Shown here: positions 5,817 through 13,909 of the stretch, one piece after another
Position numbering within the stretch: the stretch's first letter is position 1
How the letters are laid out: each line of letters begins with the position of its first letter
IMG/VR virus record: IMGVR_UViG_3300019764_000013
Coordinates: 1 to 33,419 of that record
DNA: 33,419 nt
Strand: one strand, 5' to 3'
DNA from: a virus
Made by a program: the position numbers and the translations under genes
Notes under the pieces: model-generated
Database searches by the model: none
Told to the model about the DNA's origin: nothing
Seen by the model: only the letters and a program-made list of their open reading frames with translations

Positions 5817-6122
5817 CTATTTAATTAAACCCAATTTTTTCAATTTATTTTCATCGACTGAAAATTGAAATTTTGGATTTTCTTCGTATATCATGGCGTT
5901 GCATTGGTCCAACGTTAAAACGCCGTTCACCATTATACGGAAATCGTTCCATTCTTTGAAGCTGAATCCTTTTCCGCGAACTATTATTTTTAAATTTTCC
6001 GGTTCAATTATTACGTTTGCTTTTTTCATTGTATTATATTTTTTTATTCTATTTTGCCACGCGACCAAATTAATCGGTTTAGCGATTTTATTTAATTTTT
6101 TTAAAATCTCTTTTTTATTCAT
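5817..6122 (-). CDS. Hypothetical protein (101 aa)
   Basis: A 101-residue basic, soluble protein. The N-terminal 35 residues form a lysine-rich helix (KKLNKIAKPINLVAWQNRIKKY) and the rest looks alpha/beta. I recognise no domain or catalytic motif. Its ATG lies one base after the stop codon of the primase-helicase, so the two are translated from one mRNA. A small accessory to the primase-helicase is a reasonable positional guess. The stop codon is followed directly by a promoter element for a separate short transcript. Confidence 0.65.
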   Translation of the reverse strand: MNKKEILKKLNKIAKPINLVAWQNRIKKYNTMKKANVIIEPENLKIIVRGKGFSFKEWNDFRIMVNGVLTLDQCNAMIYEENPKFQFSVDENKLKKLGLIK

Positions 6123-6123
6123 A

Positions 6124-8925
6124 TTAAAACGGGATTTCGTCTTCGTTTTCGTCCCTTGCGTTTGTCAAATTTTCATTCATTGCCGACGTATATTTTTCAA
6201 CCGGGACAATTACTTCGTTTTCGTCAATTAATACGCTAATCGGAAGGCTAATCGATCGAGAACGAACGCCGGGCGTAAATTGTCGCGGCGTTTCCTTTTG
6301 TGCGCCTTTCAATCGCTCTAAAACTTTCGAATGATTGTTTTTCCATGATGTGTTTTTTATCATGTTTTTTATTTCCGGCGCTGAATTCGCGAAATATATT
6401 CGTTCTGACTTGACAATTATTCCGTTTCTTCTTAAAATATCCGTTGCGTTTTTCGGTGTGATTCTCATTGAACTCTTATTTTCTGAAGCCAACAAAATTA
6501 ATTCACCGATTGAACGTTCAACGGGTGTGAATTCTGTTTCAACTCTTAATTTTGTTGAAATAATAGTGACAAACAATTGAATTTCGTCGTTATTTGTTTC
6601 GATTCCTTTTTCTTCAGTCCAATCAATAGAAGAAACAAAATTTTTCGCGTCTTCGATTGAAATCACGTCGTCAGATTCTAACGACCAGGCACCGGCCAAC
6701 ATTGTCGCCACTTGATCACCAATTCTTTGTCCGCCTATCTCATGCGCTGCGATTTCCTTAATTATTTTAATATTTTCAATAATTACCGGCATTAATTTAA
6801 TCGTTCGCGCTTGTAAATCGTGAACAAAATCGGCCGTAACCATACTATCCCAACGATTCGATAATTTTTCAAATTCTTTGCTCAACTGCAAATCATTCGG
6901 TTTAAATCCTAAAACGGTGAAACGCGATAAATCGGCTTTTTTTGATAAATGAACACCGATTGAAGAAAACGCAAACATTGATCGAATGTTGTATGTTTTA
7001 GCGCCGCCACCTTGCGAACCGTGCAAAATCACACCCGAATCGGAAGTGGACGACGCACGCGCCAACGCGACAATGTTTTGAATTCTGTCGGCGTCCCTTT
7101 GGTCATCAATGTCAGATTCGTCAAATAATATCGGTAAAGCGTCTTTATTAAGTACCTGACGGATTCCGGCTTCGGTTGTTTTTCCAACAACTGCGATTCC
7201 GGTTTCGCCCATTAATTTACGTACAACATTCGACATTGTCCACGATTTACCCGAACCCGCCGGACCGGTCAACCAAATATTTGAACGCCATTTCAATGCG
7301 CCACTAAACGGCGCCAAAACGCACCAACCGGCCAACAATATCGCATTTGCGGGACGTTCCCAATTTAACTTCAATAATATTTCATTAATCAAAATTGATT
7401 TTTCCTTCGGAAGTGGTGTTCCTTCACCAAATCCAAGCGGCGACGCCAATTCGTAACAATGATTTGATTTAAAATCGTTCAAATTATATTTTTCGCCTTC
7501 CGATAAAATTTGCTTTCCTGAATGGATTACTAATTTTTGACCGCCTTTTCCATCACTATCCAACCACGCACCACGACCGCGAATCAATTTTTCGTCATAT
7601 GTTTCAAACTTGAATGAATTTCCAACCAAATACGCTTCGGCGGCCTTCACGTCAAACCCTGGCGATTTCTTTGGGAAATTGTCTTCCCAATAATTCAACG
7701 GGGCGATTTGCTGCAAATTTGAAGCGCTGAAGCCGGTCGAAGTTATCCGAATAACCATTTTCGCGCGGAAACTATAAAAATAATGAACAATTGAATCTTT
7801 GTCGTCTTTTAAATATCCTAAAAATCTGAAATGTTCGTTTTGTGCGTATTGCTTCGCCGGTTTTGGTGGCAATGGTGGATTTTTAGGCGGAACGATTATT
7901 TTTTCCGGTTGTTTTTTTATTGGTTCCGGTAATGGCGGAACGTCCATTTTGTTCCCGGTAATATATGCGCGTAATTCGCCCGGCTTCCATTTTTGATCGG
8001 CGCAATCCCATTTGTGCGGCTTGTCAGGTGTATTTTTAACCATCCAACAAACATTCGCAAAACCTTTGATTAATTCGTTCAAATTTATCATTGCTAAATT
8101 TCCAGGTTGTTCGCTAAATGGTTTTATTTGTCCGGCTTTTTCGTGTTTTTCACCATATTTTTGTTCTGTGTCATTATCCGGAAATAAAACAACATTTCGA
8201 TTTTTCAATGGTTTAAAATTTGTTTTCTTTAAACCATTAGCGCCACCAATCCAACACGTGGCTACGGATTTTTCCGGGTCCAATTCAGCTTGCGCAGCTT
8301 CGGCGGTTTTTTCACCTTCAACGATAATAATCGCCGCTTTTGGGTTTTTACGTATTAAATCCAGGTTATACAATGGACGATCCTTTGGAATTCCTTTCCA
8401 TGACCACGATTCAACGCCGTTTGTTTTTCCGTAAGTATATGGCAACACTTGTTTTTCGCCGTCGCCTAAATCAAAACGACATACATACGAAACAACGTCA
8501 CCGTTTGCGTTTTTATATGACCACGTTTTGTTCGGTTCCCCGAACTTATTATGGTTAATAATTGGCGTTTGTTGTGGTGGGTTTGGAATAAATGTCCATT
8601 CGGGCGCCGTTTCACGTTTTACAACTTGTTTTTTTTCAATTGAAGTATTTTCCGACAATGGTCCGCCGTTTATTTCTTCAAGTGCTTCATGAAATGGAAT
8701 TCCGTATTCCTTCAAAAATTGTATTGAATCGCCACCCTTTCCACACGCAAAACATTTGAAAACTTGTTTTCCTTCGTTTACTTGTAAACTGTCTTTATGA
8801 TCGTCATGGAATGGACAAACGCCATAAAATTCGACACCCCTTTTTGTTAATGGAACGCGTCGTTCAATTACTTCAATTATATTCGTTCGCGCTTTTAATT
8901 CGTCAATTTGAAATTTATCGGTCAT
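6124..8925 (-). CDS. Primase-helicase (CHC2, TOPRIM, P-loop)
   Basis: A 933-residue replication protein in three parts. (1) A CHC2-type zinc finger with C37, H40, C58 and C61, which reads template DNA in DnaG-like primases. (2) A TOPRIM-like catalytic fold with the conserved glutamate in IVEGEK (E204) and an acidic PDND motif (D250, D252) for metal-dependent primer synthesis. (3) After a proline-rich linker (about 328-356), a P-loop ATPase domain with Walker A GPAGSGKS (554-561) and Walker B LPILFDES (597-604), in a DUF927-like/superfamily 3-like setting. Fused primase-helicases of this type drive the fork in phages and plasmids. It is the core of the leftward replication arm. The ATG follows an A-rich leader; only a near-match (TATATTTA) to the -7 element lies upstream. 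Confidence 0.9.
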   Translation of the reverse strand: MTDKFQIDELKARTNIIEVIERRVPLTKRGVEFYGVCPFHDDHKDSLQVNEGKQVFKCFACGKGGDSIQFLKEYGIPFHEALEEINGGPLSENTSIEKKQVVKRETAPEWTFIPNPPQQTPIINHNKFGEPNKTWSYKNANGDVVSYVCRFDLGDGEKQVLPYTYGKTNGVESWSWKGIPKDRPLYNLDLIRKNPKAAIIIVEGEKTAEAAQAELDPEKSVATCWIGGANGLKKTNFKPLKNRNVVLFPDNDTEQKYGEKHEKAGQIKPFSEQPGNLAMINLNELIKGFANVCWMVKNTPDKPHKWDCADQKWKPGELRAYITGNKMDVPPLPEPIKKQPEKIIVPPKNPPLPPKPAKQYAQNEHFRFLGYLKDDKDSIVHYFYSFRAKMVIRITSTGFSASNLQQIAPLNYWEDNFPKKSPGFDVKAAEAYLVGNSFKFETYDEKLIRGRGAWLDSDGKGGQKLVIHSGKQILSEGEKYNLNDFKSNHCYELASPLGFGEGTPLPKEKSILINEILLKLNWERPANAILLAGWCVLAPFSGALKWRSNIWLTGPAGSGKSWTMSNVVRKLMGETGIAVVGKTTEAGIRQVLNKDALPILFDESDIDDQRDADRIQNIVALARASSTSDSGVILHGSQGGGAKTYNIRSMFAFSSIGVHLSKKADLSRFTVLGFKPNDLQLSKEFEKLSNRWDSMVTADFVHDLQARTIKLMPVIIENIKIIKEIAAHEIGGQRIGDQVATMLAGAWSLESDDVISIEDAKNFVSSIDWTEEKGIETNNDEIQLFVTIISTKLRVETEFTPVERSIGELILLASENKSSMRITPKNATDILRRNGIIVKSERIYFANSAPEIKNMIKNTSWKNNHSKVLERLKGAQKETPRQFTPGVRSRSISLPISVLIDENEVIVPVEKYTSAMNENLTNARDENEDEIPF

Positions 8926-8946
8926 GGTTGTTTTTTATTTGGGTTG

Positions 8947-9330
8947 CTAAATATAGTTATTTTTTGAAATAATTTCGCCTAACTTCAAAACAAAATATTC
9001 TTTGTTATATTCGGCGCCCCATTCCGGCCTACCTTTATCGATTTTAATTTCTTTTAATTCGACAACAAATTGGCGTCGGTTTTTAGCGTAACCATGCGAA
9101 AAAGTAATGGTGTCAAAATCAATAAATCGGCCACCATTTGCACGAACTAAACAAGCTGAACATGTGGCCTTTTTACATTCGAATTTTGAATTTCCTTCGC
9201 GAATATCTTTGTAACATTTTAAAAACCTTAAAAAATAATATTCTTTTAATTCTCTGTATTCTTCCAATTTTTCGCCGGCCAATATCATATCGAACCATTG
9301 TTTTTTCAATATTAAATGTAATGTTTTCAT
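8947..9330 (-). CDS. ASCH domain protein
   Basis: A 127-residue protein starting MKTLHLILKKQWFDMILAG. This is the typical start of ASCH (ASC-1 homology) proteins found in phages, where the pattern L-x-L-K-x-x-W-F-x-x-I-x-x-G-x-K-x-x-E-Y-R identifies the family (here residues 4-28). The ASCH fold is PUA-like and binds RNA or modified nucleotides; some members deacetylate N4-acetylcytidine. Two extra cysteine pairs (KCYKD, CKKATCSACL around 38-63) may bind metal. The start is the ATG at 9330; an in-frame TTG at 9399 lies inside the structured spacer and is not used. Cytoplasmic; its role in phage biology is not established. Confidence 0.8.
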   Translation of the reverse strand: MKTLHLILKKQWFDMILAGEKLEEYRELKEYYFLRFLKCYKDIREGNSKFECKKATCSACLVRANGGRFIDFDTITFSHGYAKNRRQFVVELKEIKIDKGRPEWGAEYNKEYFVLKLGEIISKNNYI

Positions 9331-9344
9331 AATTTTATTTAAAA

Positions 9345-9457
9345 AAATCCCGATTCGGACGCCATGCCGAAACAAACAACAAGCCAAGAAAATTTCCAAT
9401 CAAAAAACGTATTTGATAAAAAAAACTTGTTTTTGTACTCCTACCGGTTCGGGATTT
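9345..9457 (-). ncRNA. Branched RNA structure upstream of the ASCH gene
   Basis: A 9-bp closing stem joins AAATCCCGA (9345-9353) to TCGGGATTT (9449-9457). Inside are a TTCGG/CCGAA hairpin (9354-9358 with 9367-9371) and a longer-range AACAAG/CTTGTT pairing (9378-9383 with 9426-9431). On the - strand this would be the 5' leader of the ASCH gene. It shares its general layout and the TTCGG/CCGAA stem with the structure at 3443-3510. Confidence 0.35.
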
Positions 9458-9463
9458 ATATTT

Positions 9464-9847
9464 TCAACTTACTAAATTAACGGCGTCAGCTTCAGATCTC
9501 GCAATCCCGGAAATTCCGCCGGCTTCTTTGACCACCCGAAGGAATGTTTTTTGTTCGGGTGTCGCTTTGCCGGTTGGTGTTTTAATTTCTAACGCCGTAA
9601 ATATAGCGACTTTTTTCCCAACCATTTCCGGCGTGATTTCCTTCGTTGTCCATCCAATCAAATCGGAACTACCTTTGCACAATCCCGCATGAAGTGGACG
9701 CGCGTTTTTGATGTATTTTCCACCGTCTGAAGTTGGCGAAACATTTCCAACCCATGCCGTTCCAACATTATTTCGAAAAACTCGAACAACCTTCAGTTTT
9801 GAAACTGCAATCATAATCGATTTTTGAATATTTAATTCTTTTTTCAT
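9464..9847 (-). CDS. VRR-NUC family nuclease
   Basis: A 127-residue stand-alone VRR-NUC domain of the PD-(D/E)XK superfamily. The motif pattern is clear: SDLIGW with D62, then ALEIKT with E87 and K89, then Q99 in the ATPEQKTF segment. Stand-alone phage VRR-NUC proteins are Mg-dependent structure-specific nucleases, probably Holliday-junction resolvases. The start is the ATG at 9847, overlapping the stop of the DnaQ-like gene by four bases (ATGA), so the two are translationally coupled. A TTG nine bases earlier is unlikely. It belongs to the replication arm and would resolve recombination intermediates made by the RecE/RecT pair or by replication. Confidence 0.85.
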   Translation of the reverse strand: MKKELNIQKSIMIAVSKLKVVRVFRNNVGTAWVGNVSPTSDGGKYIKNARPLHAGLCKGSSDLIGWTTKEITPEMVGKKVAIFTALEIKTPTGKATPEQKTFLRVVKEAGGISGIARSEADAVNLVS

Positions 9848-10419
9848 ATAGTCCAATTATCGATCAAATCATTTTCTTTTAAATGTTTAAAACAACGGAT
9901 TGTCGCTTTTACGTCTGCAAGTGCATCATGTGCATTATCAAATTTACAATTAAATAACCTTTCGTGAAGTTCTTCAAGTTTTGGCCACTTCATGCGCGGC
10001 AAATTCATGAATCCCGTCGTCGATTTCATTGTGCAAACTTTCTTTGGTCTTGATTTTGTCGACATATTTAATCGAATCATTTCAGCACCTAAAACCGTGT
10101 GATCAAATGCGATATTGTGAGCCAACAAAAATTCACAACTTTCTAAACCTATTAAAAATTTTTGTATTGCTTCACGAATCGGAATTCCTTTTTCTATGTT
10201 TTCAGCGGTTGAATATCCGTTGTCTATCCAAAATTTTTGATTCGGTATTTCCCACCCGTCCGGCTTTATTAATTCGCAAAATTCTGTTATAATATTAAAT
10301 TTTTCATCCGTAACAATAAACGCCAATTGAATCACACGCGGCCAATTGTTTACGTCTTGCATTTTCGCCCCCCATTTTTTCGGAAGTCCGGTTGTTTCTG
10401 TGTCAAAAAATAGATACAT
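9844..10419 (-). CDS. DnaQ-like 3'-5' exonuclease (DEDDh)
   Basis: A 191-residue exonuclease of the DNA polymerase III epsilon family. The Exo I motif FFDTETTG gives D6 and E8. Exo II is HNIAFDH with D106. Exo III is NAHDALADV with H164 and D169, which defines the DEDDh subclass. Such enzymes remove mismatched 3' nucleotides or process DNA ends; no polymerase domain is attached and none is seen in the window. It overlaps the VRR-NUC gene by four bases. Its ATG follows about four copies of a TAAAA pentamer (- strand) that form the ribosome-binding leader, as expected for translation in Bacteroidota. Confidence 0.9.
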   Translation of the reverse strand: MYLFFDTETTGLPKKWGAKMQDVNNWPRVIQLAFIVTDEKFNIITEFCELIKPDGWEIPNQKFWIDNGYSTAENIEKGIPIREAIQKFLIGLESCEFLLAHNIAFDHTVLGAEMIRLNMSTKSRPKKVCTMKSTTGFMNLPRMKWPKLEELHERLFNCKFDNAHDALADVKATIRCFKHLKENDLIDNWTI

Positions 10420-10420
10420 A

Positions 10421-10443
10421 TTTTATTTTATTTTATTTTATTT
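10421..10443. repeat. TTTTA pentamer microsatellite
   Basis: About four and a half tandem copies of TTTTA lie directly before the DnaQ-like start codon (- strand) and overlap the stop codon of the next gene upstream. On the mRNA this is an A-rich leader. Slippage could vary its length. Confidence 0.6.
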
Positions 10444-10782
10444 AGTTGCCAAAATTATTTCGTCACGTGAACAAATTTCCTTCGCGTGCAATCGTGTTGC
10501 CTTCGGTTTATATTCTTTATATTTAATAAACGCGTCAGTCGCTTCAGCTGCCGAAATAAACAACGATTCGAAGTCGCTTCCTTCGTGTTCATTTCCAAAT
10601 ATTTCAAAAATTTTCATTTCATGTTTTTCAGTTGTTGGAATAATTTCCGAAACGTTGCAAATTTTTTGAAAATTAAAAATTGCGAATGTGACTTTGTTTT
10701 GTTTTTTTAGCTTTGCGATTGCTTTCGTTGAATCCGCCGCGTTTACAAAATAATTATTGATATTATATAAATTTGATTTCAT
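10438..10782 (-). CDS. Hypothetical protein with internal duplication
   Basis: A 114-residue soluble protein made of two similar halves. Residues 11-50 (YFVNAADSTKAIAKL... ending ICNVSEIIPT) align with residues 74-113 (LFISAAEATDAFIKY... ending ICSRDEIILAT). Shared features are a Phe-x-x-Ala-Ala start, a helix, and an Ile-Cys-x-x-x-Glu-Ile-Ile end. Small duplicated domains of this kind often bind nucleic acid or protein as pseudo-dimers, but I do not recognise the family. It sits in the middle of the replication arm between the DnaQ-like gene and two other small genes. Confidence 0.65.
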   Translation of the reverse strand: MKSNLYNINNYFVNAADSTKAIAKLKKQNKVTFAIFNFQKICNVSEIIPTTEKHEMKIFEIFGNEHEGSDFESLFISAAEATDAFIKYKEYKPKATRLHAKEICSRDEIILATK

Positions 10783-10786
10783 GATC

Positions 10787-11008
10787 TTATTTGTTAATTA
10801 TAATAGTTAGTATTAAAACGATATTTGAATCACCTATGGCGTGATAATAATCGCCGGATTGTCCTATAAATTGCACGGAACTAAAATCCGAAAACTTCAA
10901 TTTTGTTTTTCTTGTTGCTTTTCCGTTTAAATATCCGACAACCTTCCAACTTTGATTCAAAGCAATTAAAGGAAATCCGATTCGGTGTTGATTTTTTGGT
11001 GTGTTCAT
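10787..11008 (-). CDS. Small hypothetical protein (73 aa)
   Basis: A 73-residue basic protein. The centre (WKVVGYLNGKATRKTKL near 21-37) suggests a small beta-barrel-like fold. The C-terminal 12 residues (IVLILTIIINK) are hydrophobic and could be a membrane tail or a buried strand. No known family. It lies four bases upstream of the duplicated-domain gene and 13 bases downstream of the next gene, so it is part of the same mRNA. Confidence 0.55.
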   Translation of the reverse strand: MNTPKNQHRIGFPLIALNQSWKVVGYLNGKATRKTKLKFSDFSSVQFIGQSGDYYHAIGDSNIVLILTIIINK

Positions 11009-11021
11009 GGTTTTATTTTTT

Positions 11022-11198
11022 TTATTTATAAATTATCACTCCCGTTTCGTTGAAATCTGTCACAAAATTTTCACAAACAATGTCGTTTCCTAAATCGTTA
11101 CCGTTATAATTTTCGATAAAATTTAAAATTTCTTTTTCATCTCCAATCAATTCGATTTGTGATTGATTTCCGTTTGATAATGTCGCGAATACTTTCAT
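11022..11198 (-). CDS. Small acidic hypothetical protein (58 aa)
   Basis: A 58-residue acidic protein starting MKVFATLSNGNQSQIELIG. It looks like an alpha/beta fold with two short strands, a helix (KEILNFIENYNG) and a final strand. The start is the ATG at 11198, because the perfect -7 promoter element at 11237-11230 lies between this ATG and more distant in-frame starts. The leader is then about 25-30 bases. No family recognised. This promoter restarts transcription downstream of the helicase gene and shares a 20-bp block with the promoter of the small HTH-like gene at 5509-5679. Confidence 0.6.
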   Translation of the reverse strand: MKVFATLSNGNQSQIELIGDEKEILNFIENYNGNDLGNDIVCENFVTDFNETGVIIYK

Positions 11199-11229
11199 AA
11201 TAATTTCGTTTTTTTGTTTTTGTATGATA

Positions 11230-11254
11230 CAAATATATATACAAATATTTGTAT
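11230..11254 (-). promoter_or_regulatory. Promoter with 16-bp palindrome
   Basis: The -7 element TATATTTG is at 11237-11230. Just upstream on the - strand a perfect 16-bp palindrome, ATACAAATATTTGTAT, covers 11239-11254, where a repressor or activator would bind. The 20 bases 11230-11249 recur exactly at 5684-5703. Confidence 0.6.
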
Positions 11255-11263
11255 AAACTAATT

Positions 11264-12727
11264 TTATTTGAAAAATTTTCCGGTTTTCATATCCCAACGC
11301 ATTTTCGCCCAACCATTTTTATACCCGTAATCCTTTTGTATCACTAAAAAATCGGTCAATGTCTTTGCGTCTTTTATTTTCTGTTTTTTTTCTTTTTTTA
11401 TTTTTTCTTTTTCTAACTTTTCGGATTTTTTTAATTGGATCAACCTTTGTTTTTCGGCTTCCTTGTTTTCTTTTTTTCTGTTTTCTTCGTCCCTTTTCAA
11501 TTGGATCAACTCGCCTTCAATTTCCCGCGGTGATTTATATTCGGTTTTGTTAGTATGTCCGCAATATGGACAAACGGGCGCCGGTTCGTGCATTCCGAAA
11601 CATTGTTCGCATTGCTGCGCTCGAATATCCTTTTCGGCTGCGGTTTTTCGTTTGCCTTTTTTTCGTCCTTCCAACGTCCATTCCCTGACGTCGTCCGGGA
11701 AACCATGATTCAAAACGTTTCCGACATGGTCCAATATTATCGCGCGGGTTTTTCCTTCAGATAAACGAAGGGCGCGGCCTACTTGCTGAATATACAATCC
11801 GGTTGATTGTGTTGGACGTAATAAAATAGCGCATTCAATGGCCGGAATGTCAGTTCCTTCCGATATTAAATCGCATGACGTCACAATTTCGATTGAACCG
11901 TCACCCAATCCATTCAAAATTCGCGATCGTGTTTCGTCGTCCATAGTTCCATCAACTGAATACGCACGGAAACCACTTTGTCGGAAGTCTTCGGCCACGT
12001 GTTCGGCGTGACTAACTGAAACACAAAAAACAACACATGGAACGCCTGGACAAATTTTTTTGTAGTGTTCAACGGCGGAACCGGTTATCGTTGGCCGGTC
12101 CATAATTGTCGCGACTTCTTTTTGGTCATATTCCCCCCGAACGACTTTCACTTCAGAAAAATCCAATTGTTTCGGCGGTGCGTATATTATAGGTTTTACC
12201 AGGAACCCCAATTCAATCAAATCCGGCGTTTGTGGACCTACGACAATAGAATCGAACAAACCGTCCAATCCTTTACCGTCGCCACGTATTGGCGTAGCCG
12301 TCACACCTAAAATTCGAGCGCGTGAAAAATGGTCAACAATTTTTCGCCAACTTCCGGCGGTTGCGTGGTGTGCTTCGTCAATTATTATTAAATCCGGCGG
12401 TTTTATTTGATTTAGTCTTTTTATTAATGTTTGGACTGAAGCGACTTGAACGTTTGCCGAATGGTTTGGCGTATATTTAGGATTTATCAATCCGTGTTCA
12501 ACTCCGGATTTTGACAACGCCTTCGACGTTTGCCGCAATAATTCGACACGGTGAACCAAAATCAAAACTTTTTTGTTTCGTGCTGCGGTCTGTTGTGCGA
12601 TATGGCAAAAAATGACGGTTTTTCCGCCACCGGTTGCCAACACGAAAAGCGGCGCCCGTTTTTTATTAATGAATTCGGCGCGTATTGAATCGACGCCGGT
12701 TTGTTGGTATGGTCTTAATGTTAACAT
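11264..12727 (-). CDS. DEAH-box superfamily 2 helicase
   Basis: A 487-residue SF2 helicase of the ResIII/XPB-like type common in phages. Motifs seen: Q-like RPYQQTGV near residue 5, motif I ATGGGKT (31-37), motif II DEAH (117-120), motif III VTATP (142-146), and motif VI QQVGRALR (314-321). A four-cysteine zinc ribbon follows (C373, C376, C386, C389), then a long lysine/glutamate-rich coiled coil (about 396-450) and a short C-terminal module. It unwinds or translocates on duplex DNA using ATP, probably at replication initiation or during recombination. Its ATG is immediately adjacent to the methyltransferase stop codon. Confidence 0.9.
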   Translation of the reverse strand: MLTLRPYQQTGVDSIRAEFINKKRAPLFVLATGGGKTVIFCHIAQQTAARNKKVLILVHRVELLRQTSKALSKSGVEHGLINPKYTPNHSANVQVASVQTLIKRLNQIKPPDLIIIDEAHHATAGSWRKIVDHFSRARILGVTATPIRGDGKGLDGLFDSIVVGPQTPDLIELGFLVKPIIYAPPKQLDFSEVKVVRGEYDQKEVATIMDRPTITGSAVEHYKKICPGVPCVVFCVSVSHAEHVAEDFRQSGFRAYSVDGTMDDETRSRILNGLGDGSIEIVTSCDLISEGTDIPAIECAILLRPTQSTGLYIQQVGRALRLSEGKTRAIILDHVGNVLNHGFPDDVREWTLEGRKKGKRKTAAEKDIRAQQCEQCFGMHEPAPVCPYCGHTNKTEYKSPREIEGELIQLKRDEENRKKENKEAEKQRLIQLKKSEKLEKEKIKKEKKQKIKDAKTLTDFLVIQKDYGYKNGWAKMRWDMKTGKFFK

Positions 12728-13852
12728 TTAAAATTTTAGTTTTGAAATTATTAATTGCAATACTCTAACCGTGATACTGTTTCCGGCTTGTTTATACAAT
12801 TGCGAATCACTTACAACAAATTTAAACGAATCCGGGAAATCTTGCAAGCGGAAACATTCGCGCGGTGTTAATTTACGGATTTTGAATCCGTCAAATGTCC
12901 CGTGTCGGTCTTGCGTTGTGGTTTCGTAACCTTTTGACGTTGCTGATTTTACTTTGATTTCTTGGCCTTCTCCTTTATTTGTTGAAAGTGTAGGACTTAT
13001 ACCGTCAGAATCAAATACGTTTCCATTCATTCCATTGTTTGACGGGTTTGTGTTTCCTATTTTAATCATATCATAACTATGTTTTTTTGTTAATGATCCA
13101 CCACCTCCACACCTTAATGTCTTTGAACACTCATTTTTTTCAACATCTAAATAGTCAGTATTTTCAGTATTTTCAACTAATTGTTTTACCATTTTATCAC
13201 TCAAAAAATACTTTTCCTGGACATCATTTTCCAAAACGTCTTTTAATTTTTTGGTCAAATAGGTTTCTTTTGGCCATGTAAAAACGTTGTCCGAATCGTC
13301 ACGAATACCGACAATAAAAACCCGTTCGCGGTTCTGCGGAACTCCGTGTTTTTTTGAATTTAAAATCTTCCAATAAATATGATAAGGAACAGAATTTTCA
13401 AACGGAAAAATGACCGCGTTTCCGTTGACTGATTTTCCCCCCAACATATTCAACCACTCTTTAAACGTGTTACCATTATCGTCAGACAATAAACCCTTTA
13501 CATTTTCAAAAATGAAATATCGCGGATTGTTTTTTTTAATAAATTCATGAGAATTAAAAAACAAAATTCCGTTTTCTGAATCCTTTCCCTTTCTTTTTCC
13601 CGCCAAACTGAACGATTGACAAGGCGGCGACGTCATATAAATGTCAAGCGATTCGGAAGGGATTTCGCGATCATATACGTTTTCGGGATAATATTTTGGC
13701 TTGCCGTGATTAGCTATAAACGATTGACGGGCGAATTTATCCATGTCGCACGCGAATAATTCGTCAAATTTTAAATTGTTATTTTTTAATGCGTAATTGA
13801 ACGCACCAACGCCGGAAAAATCTGAACCGACTTTGATTTCTTTTTTATTCAT
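12728..13852 (-). CDS. DNA (cytosine-5) methyltransferase
   Basis: A 374-residue C5 methyltransferase. Motif I DFSGVGAFNYAL binds S-adenosylmethionine. Motif IV SPPCQSFS carries the catalytic cysteine C78. Motif VI is FENVKG (115-120), motif VIII QNRERVFIVG (173-182), and motif X ends in QAGNSI near 355-360. The target-recognition region lies between about 190 and 330 and has a Gly-rich segment (RCGGGGSL). No restriction endonuclease gene accompanies it, so it is an orphan enzyme. The usual role is to methylate phage DNA against host restriction, or to mark DNA for replication. It sits between the SSB-like gene and the helicase, downstream of a GC-rich terminator-like hairpin. Confidence 0.93.
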   Translation of the reverse strand: MNKKEIKVGSDFSGVGAFNYALKNNNLKFDELFACDMDKFARQSFIANHGKPKYYPENVYDREIPSESLDIYMTSPPCQSFSLAGKRKGKDSENGILFFNSHEFIKKNNPRYFIFENVKGLLSDDNGNTFKEWLNMLGGKSVNGNAVIFPFENSVPYHIYWKILNSKKHGVPQNRERVFIVGIRDDSDNVFTWPKETYLTKKLKDVLENDVQEKYFLSDKMVKQLVENTENTDYLDVEKNECSKTLRCGGGGSLTKKHSYDMIKIGNTNPSNNGMNGNVFDSDGISPTLSTNKGEGQEIKVKSATSKGYETTTQDRHGTFDGFKIRKLTPRECFRLQDFPDSFKFVVSDSQLYKQAGNSITVRVLQLIISKLKF

Positions 13853-13874
13853 GGTTTAAAATTTAATAATTAGT

Positions 13875-13902
13875 AAAAAACCGCCGACCGAAGCCGACGG
13901 CG
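13875..13902 (-). terminator. GC-rich terminator or attenuator
   Basis: On the - strand CGCCG (13902-13898) pairs with CGGCG (13886-13882) around a GC-rich interior, followed by a T6 run (13880-13875). It sits between the SSB-like gene and the methyltransferase, so it would reduce expression of the downstream genes relative to the SSB-like protein. Confidence 0.7.
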
Positions 13903-13909
13903 CAATAAT

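Noticed and set aside
8012-8434. 140-codon open frame on the + strand
   Set aside because: It lies opposite the primase-helicase, whose motifs are unambiguous; the frame is a shadow of that gene's codon use.
9331-9399. Longer version of the ASCH protein starting at a TTG
   Set aside because: The extra residues fall in the structured spacer and do not belong to the conserved ASCH start, which begins with MKTLHL.
11022-11312. Longer version of the 58-residue protein reaching back over the helicase end
   Set aside because: The promoter -7 element at 11237-11230 lies within that extension, and only the part from the ATG at 11198 has normal coding composition.
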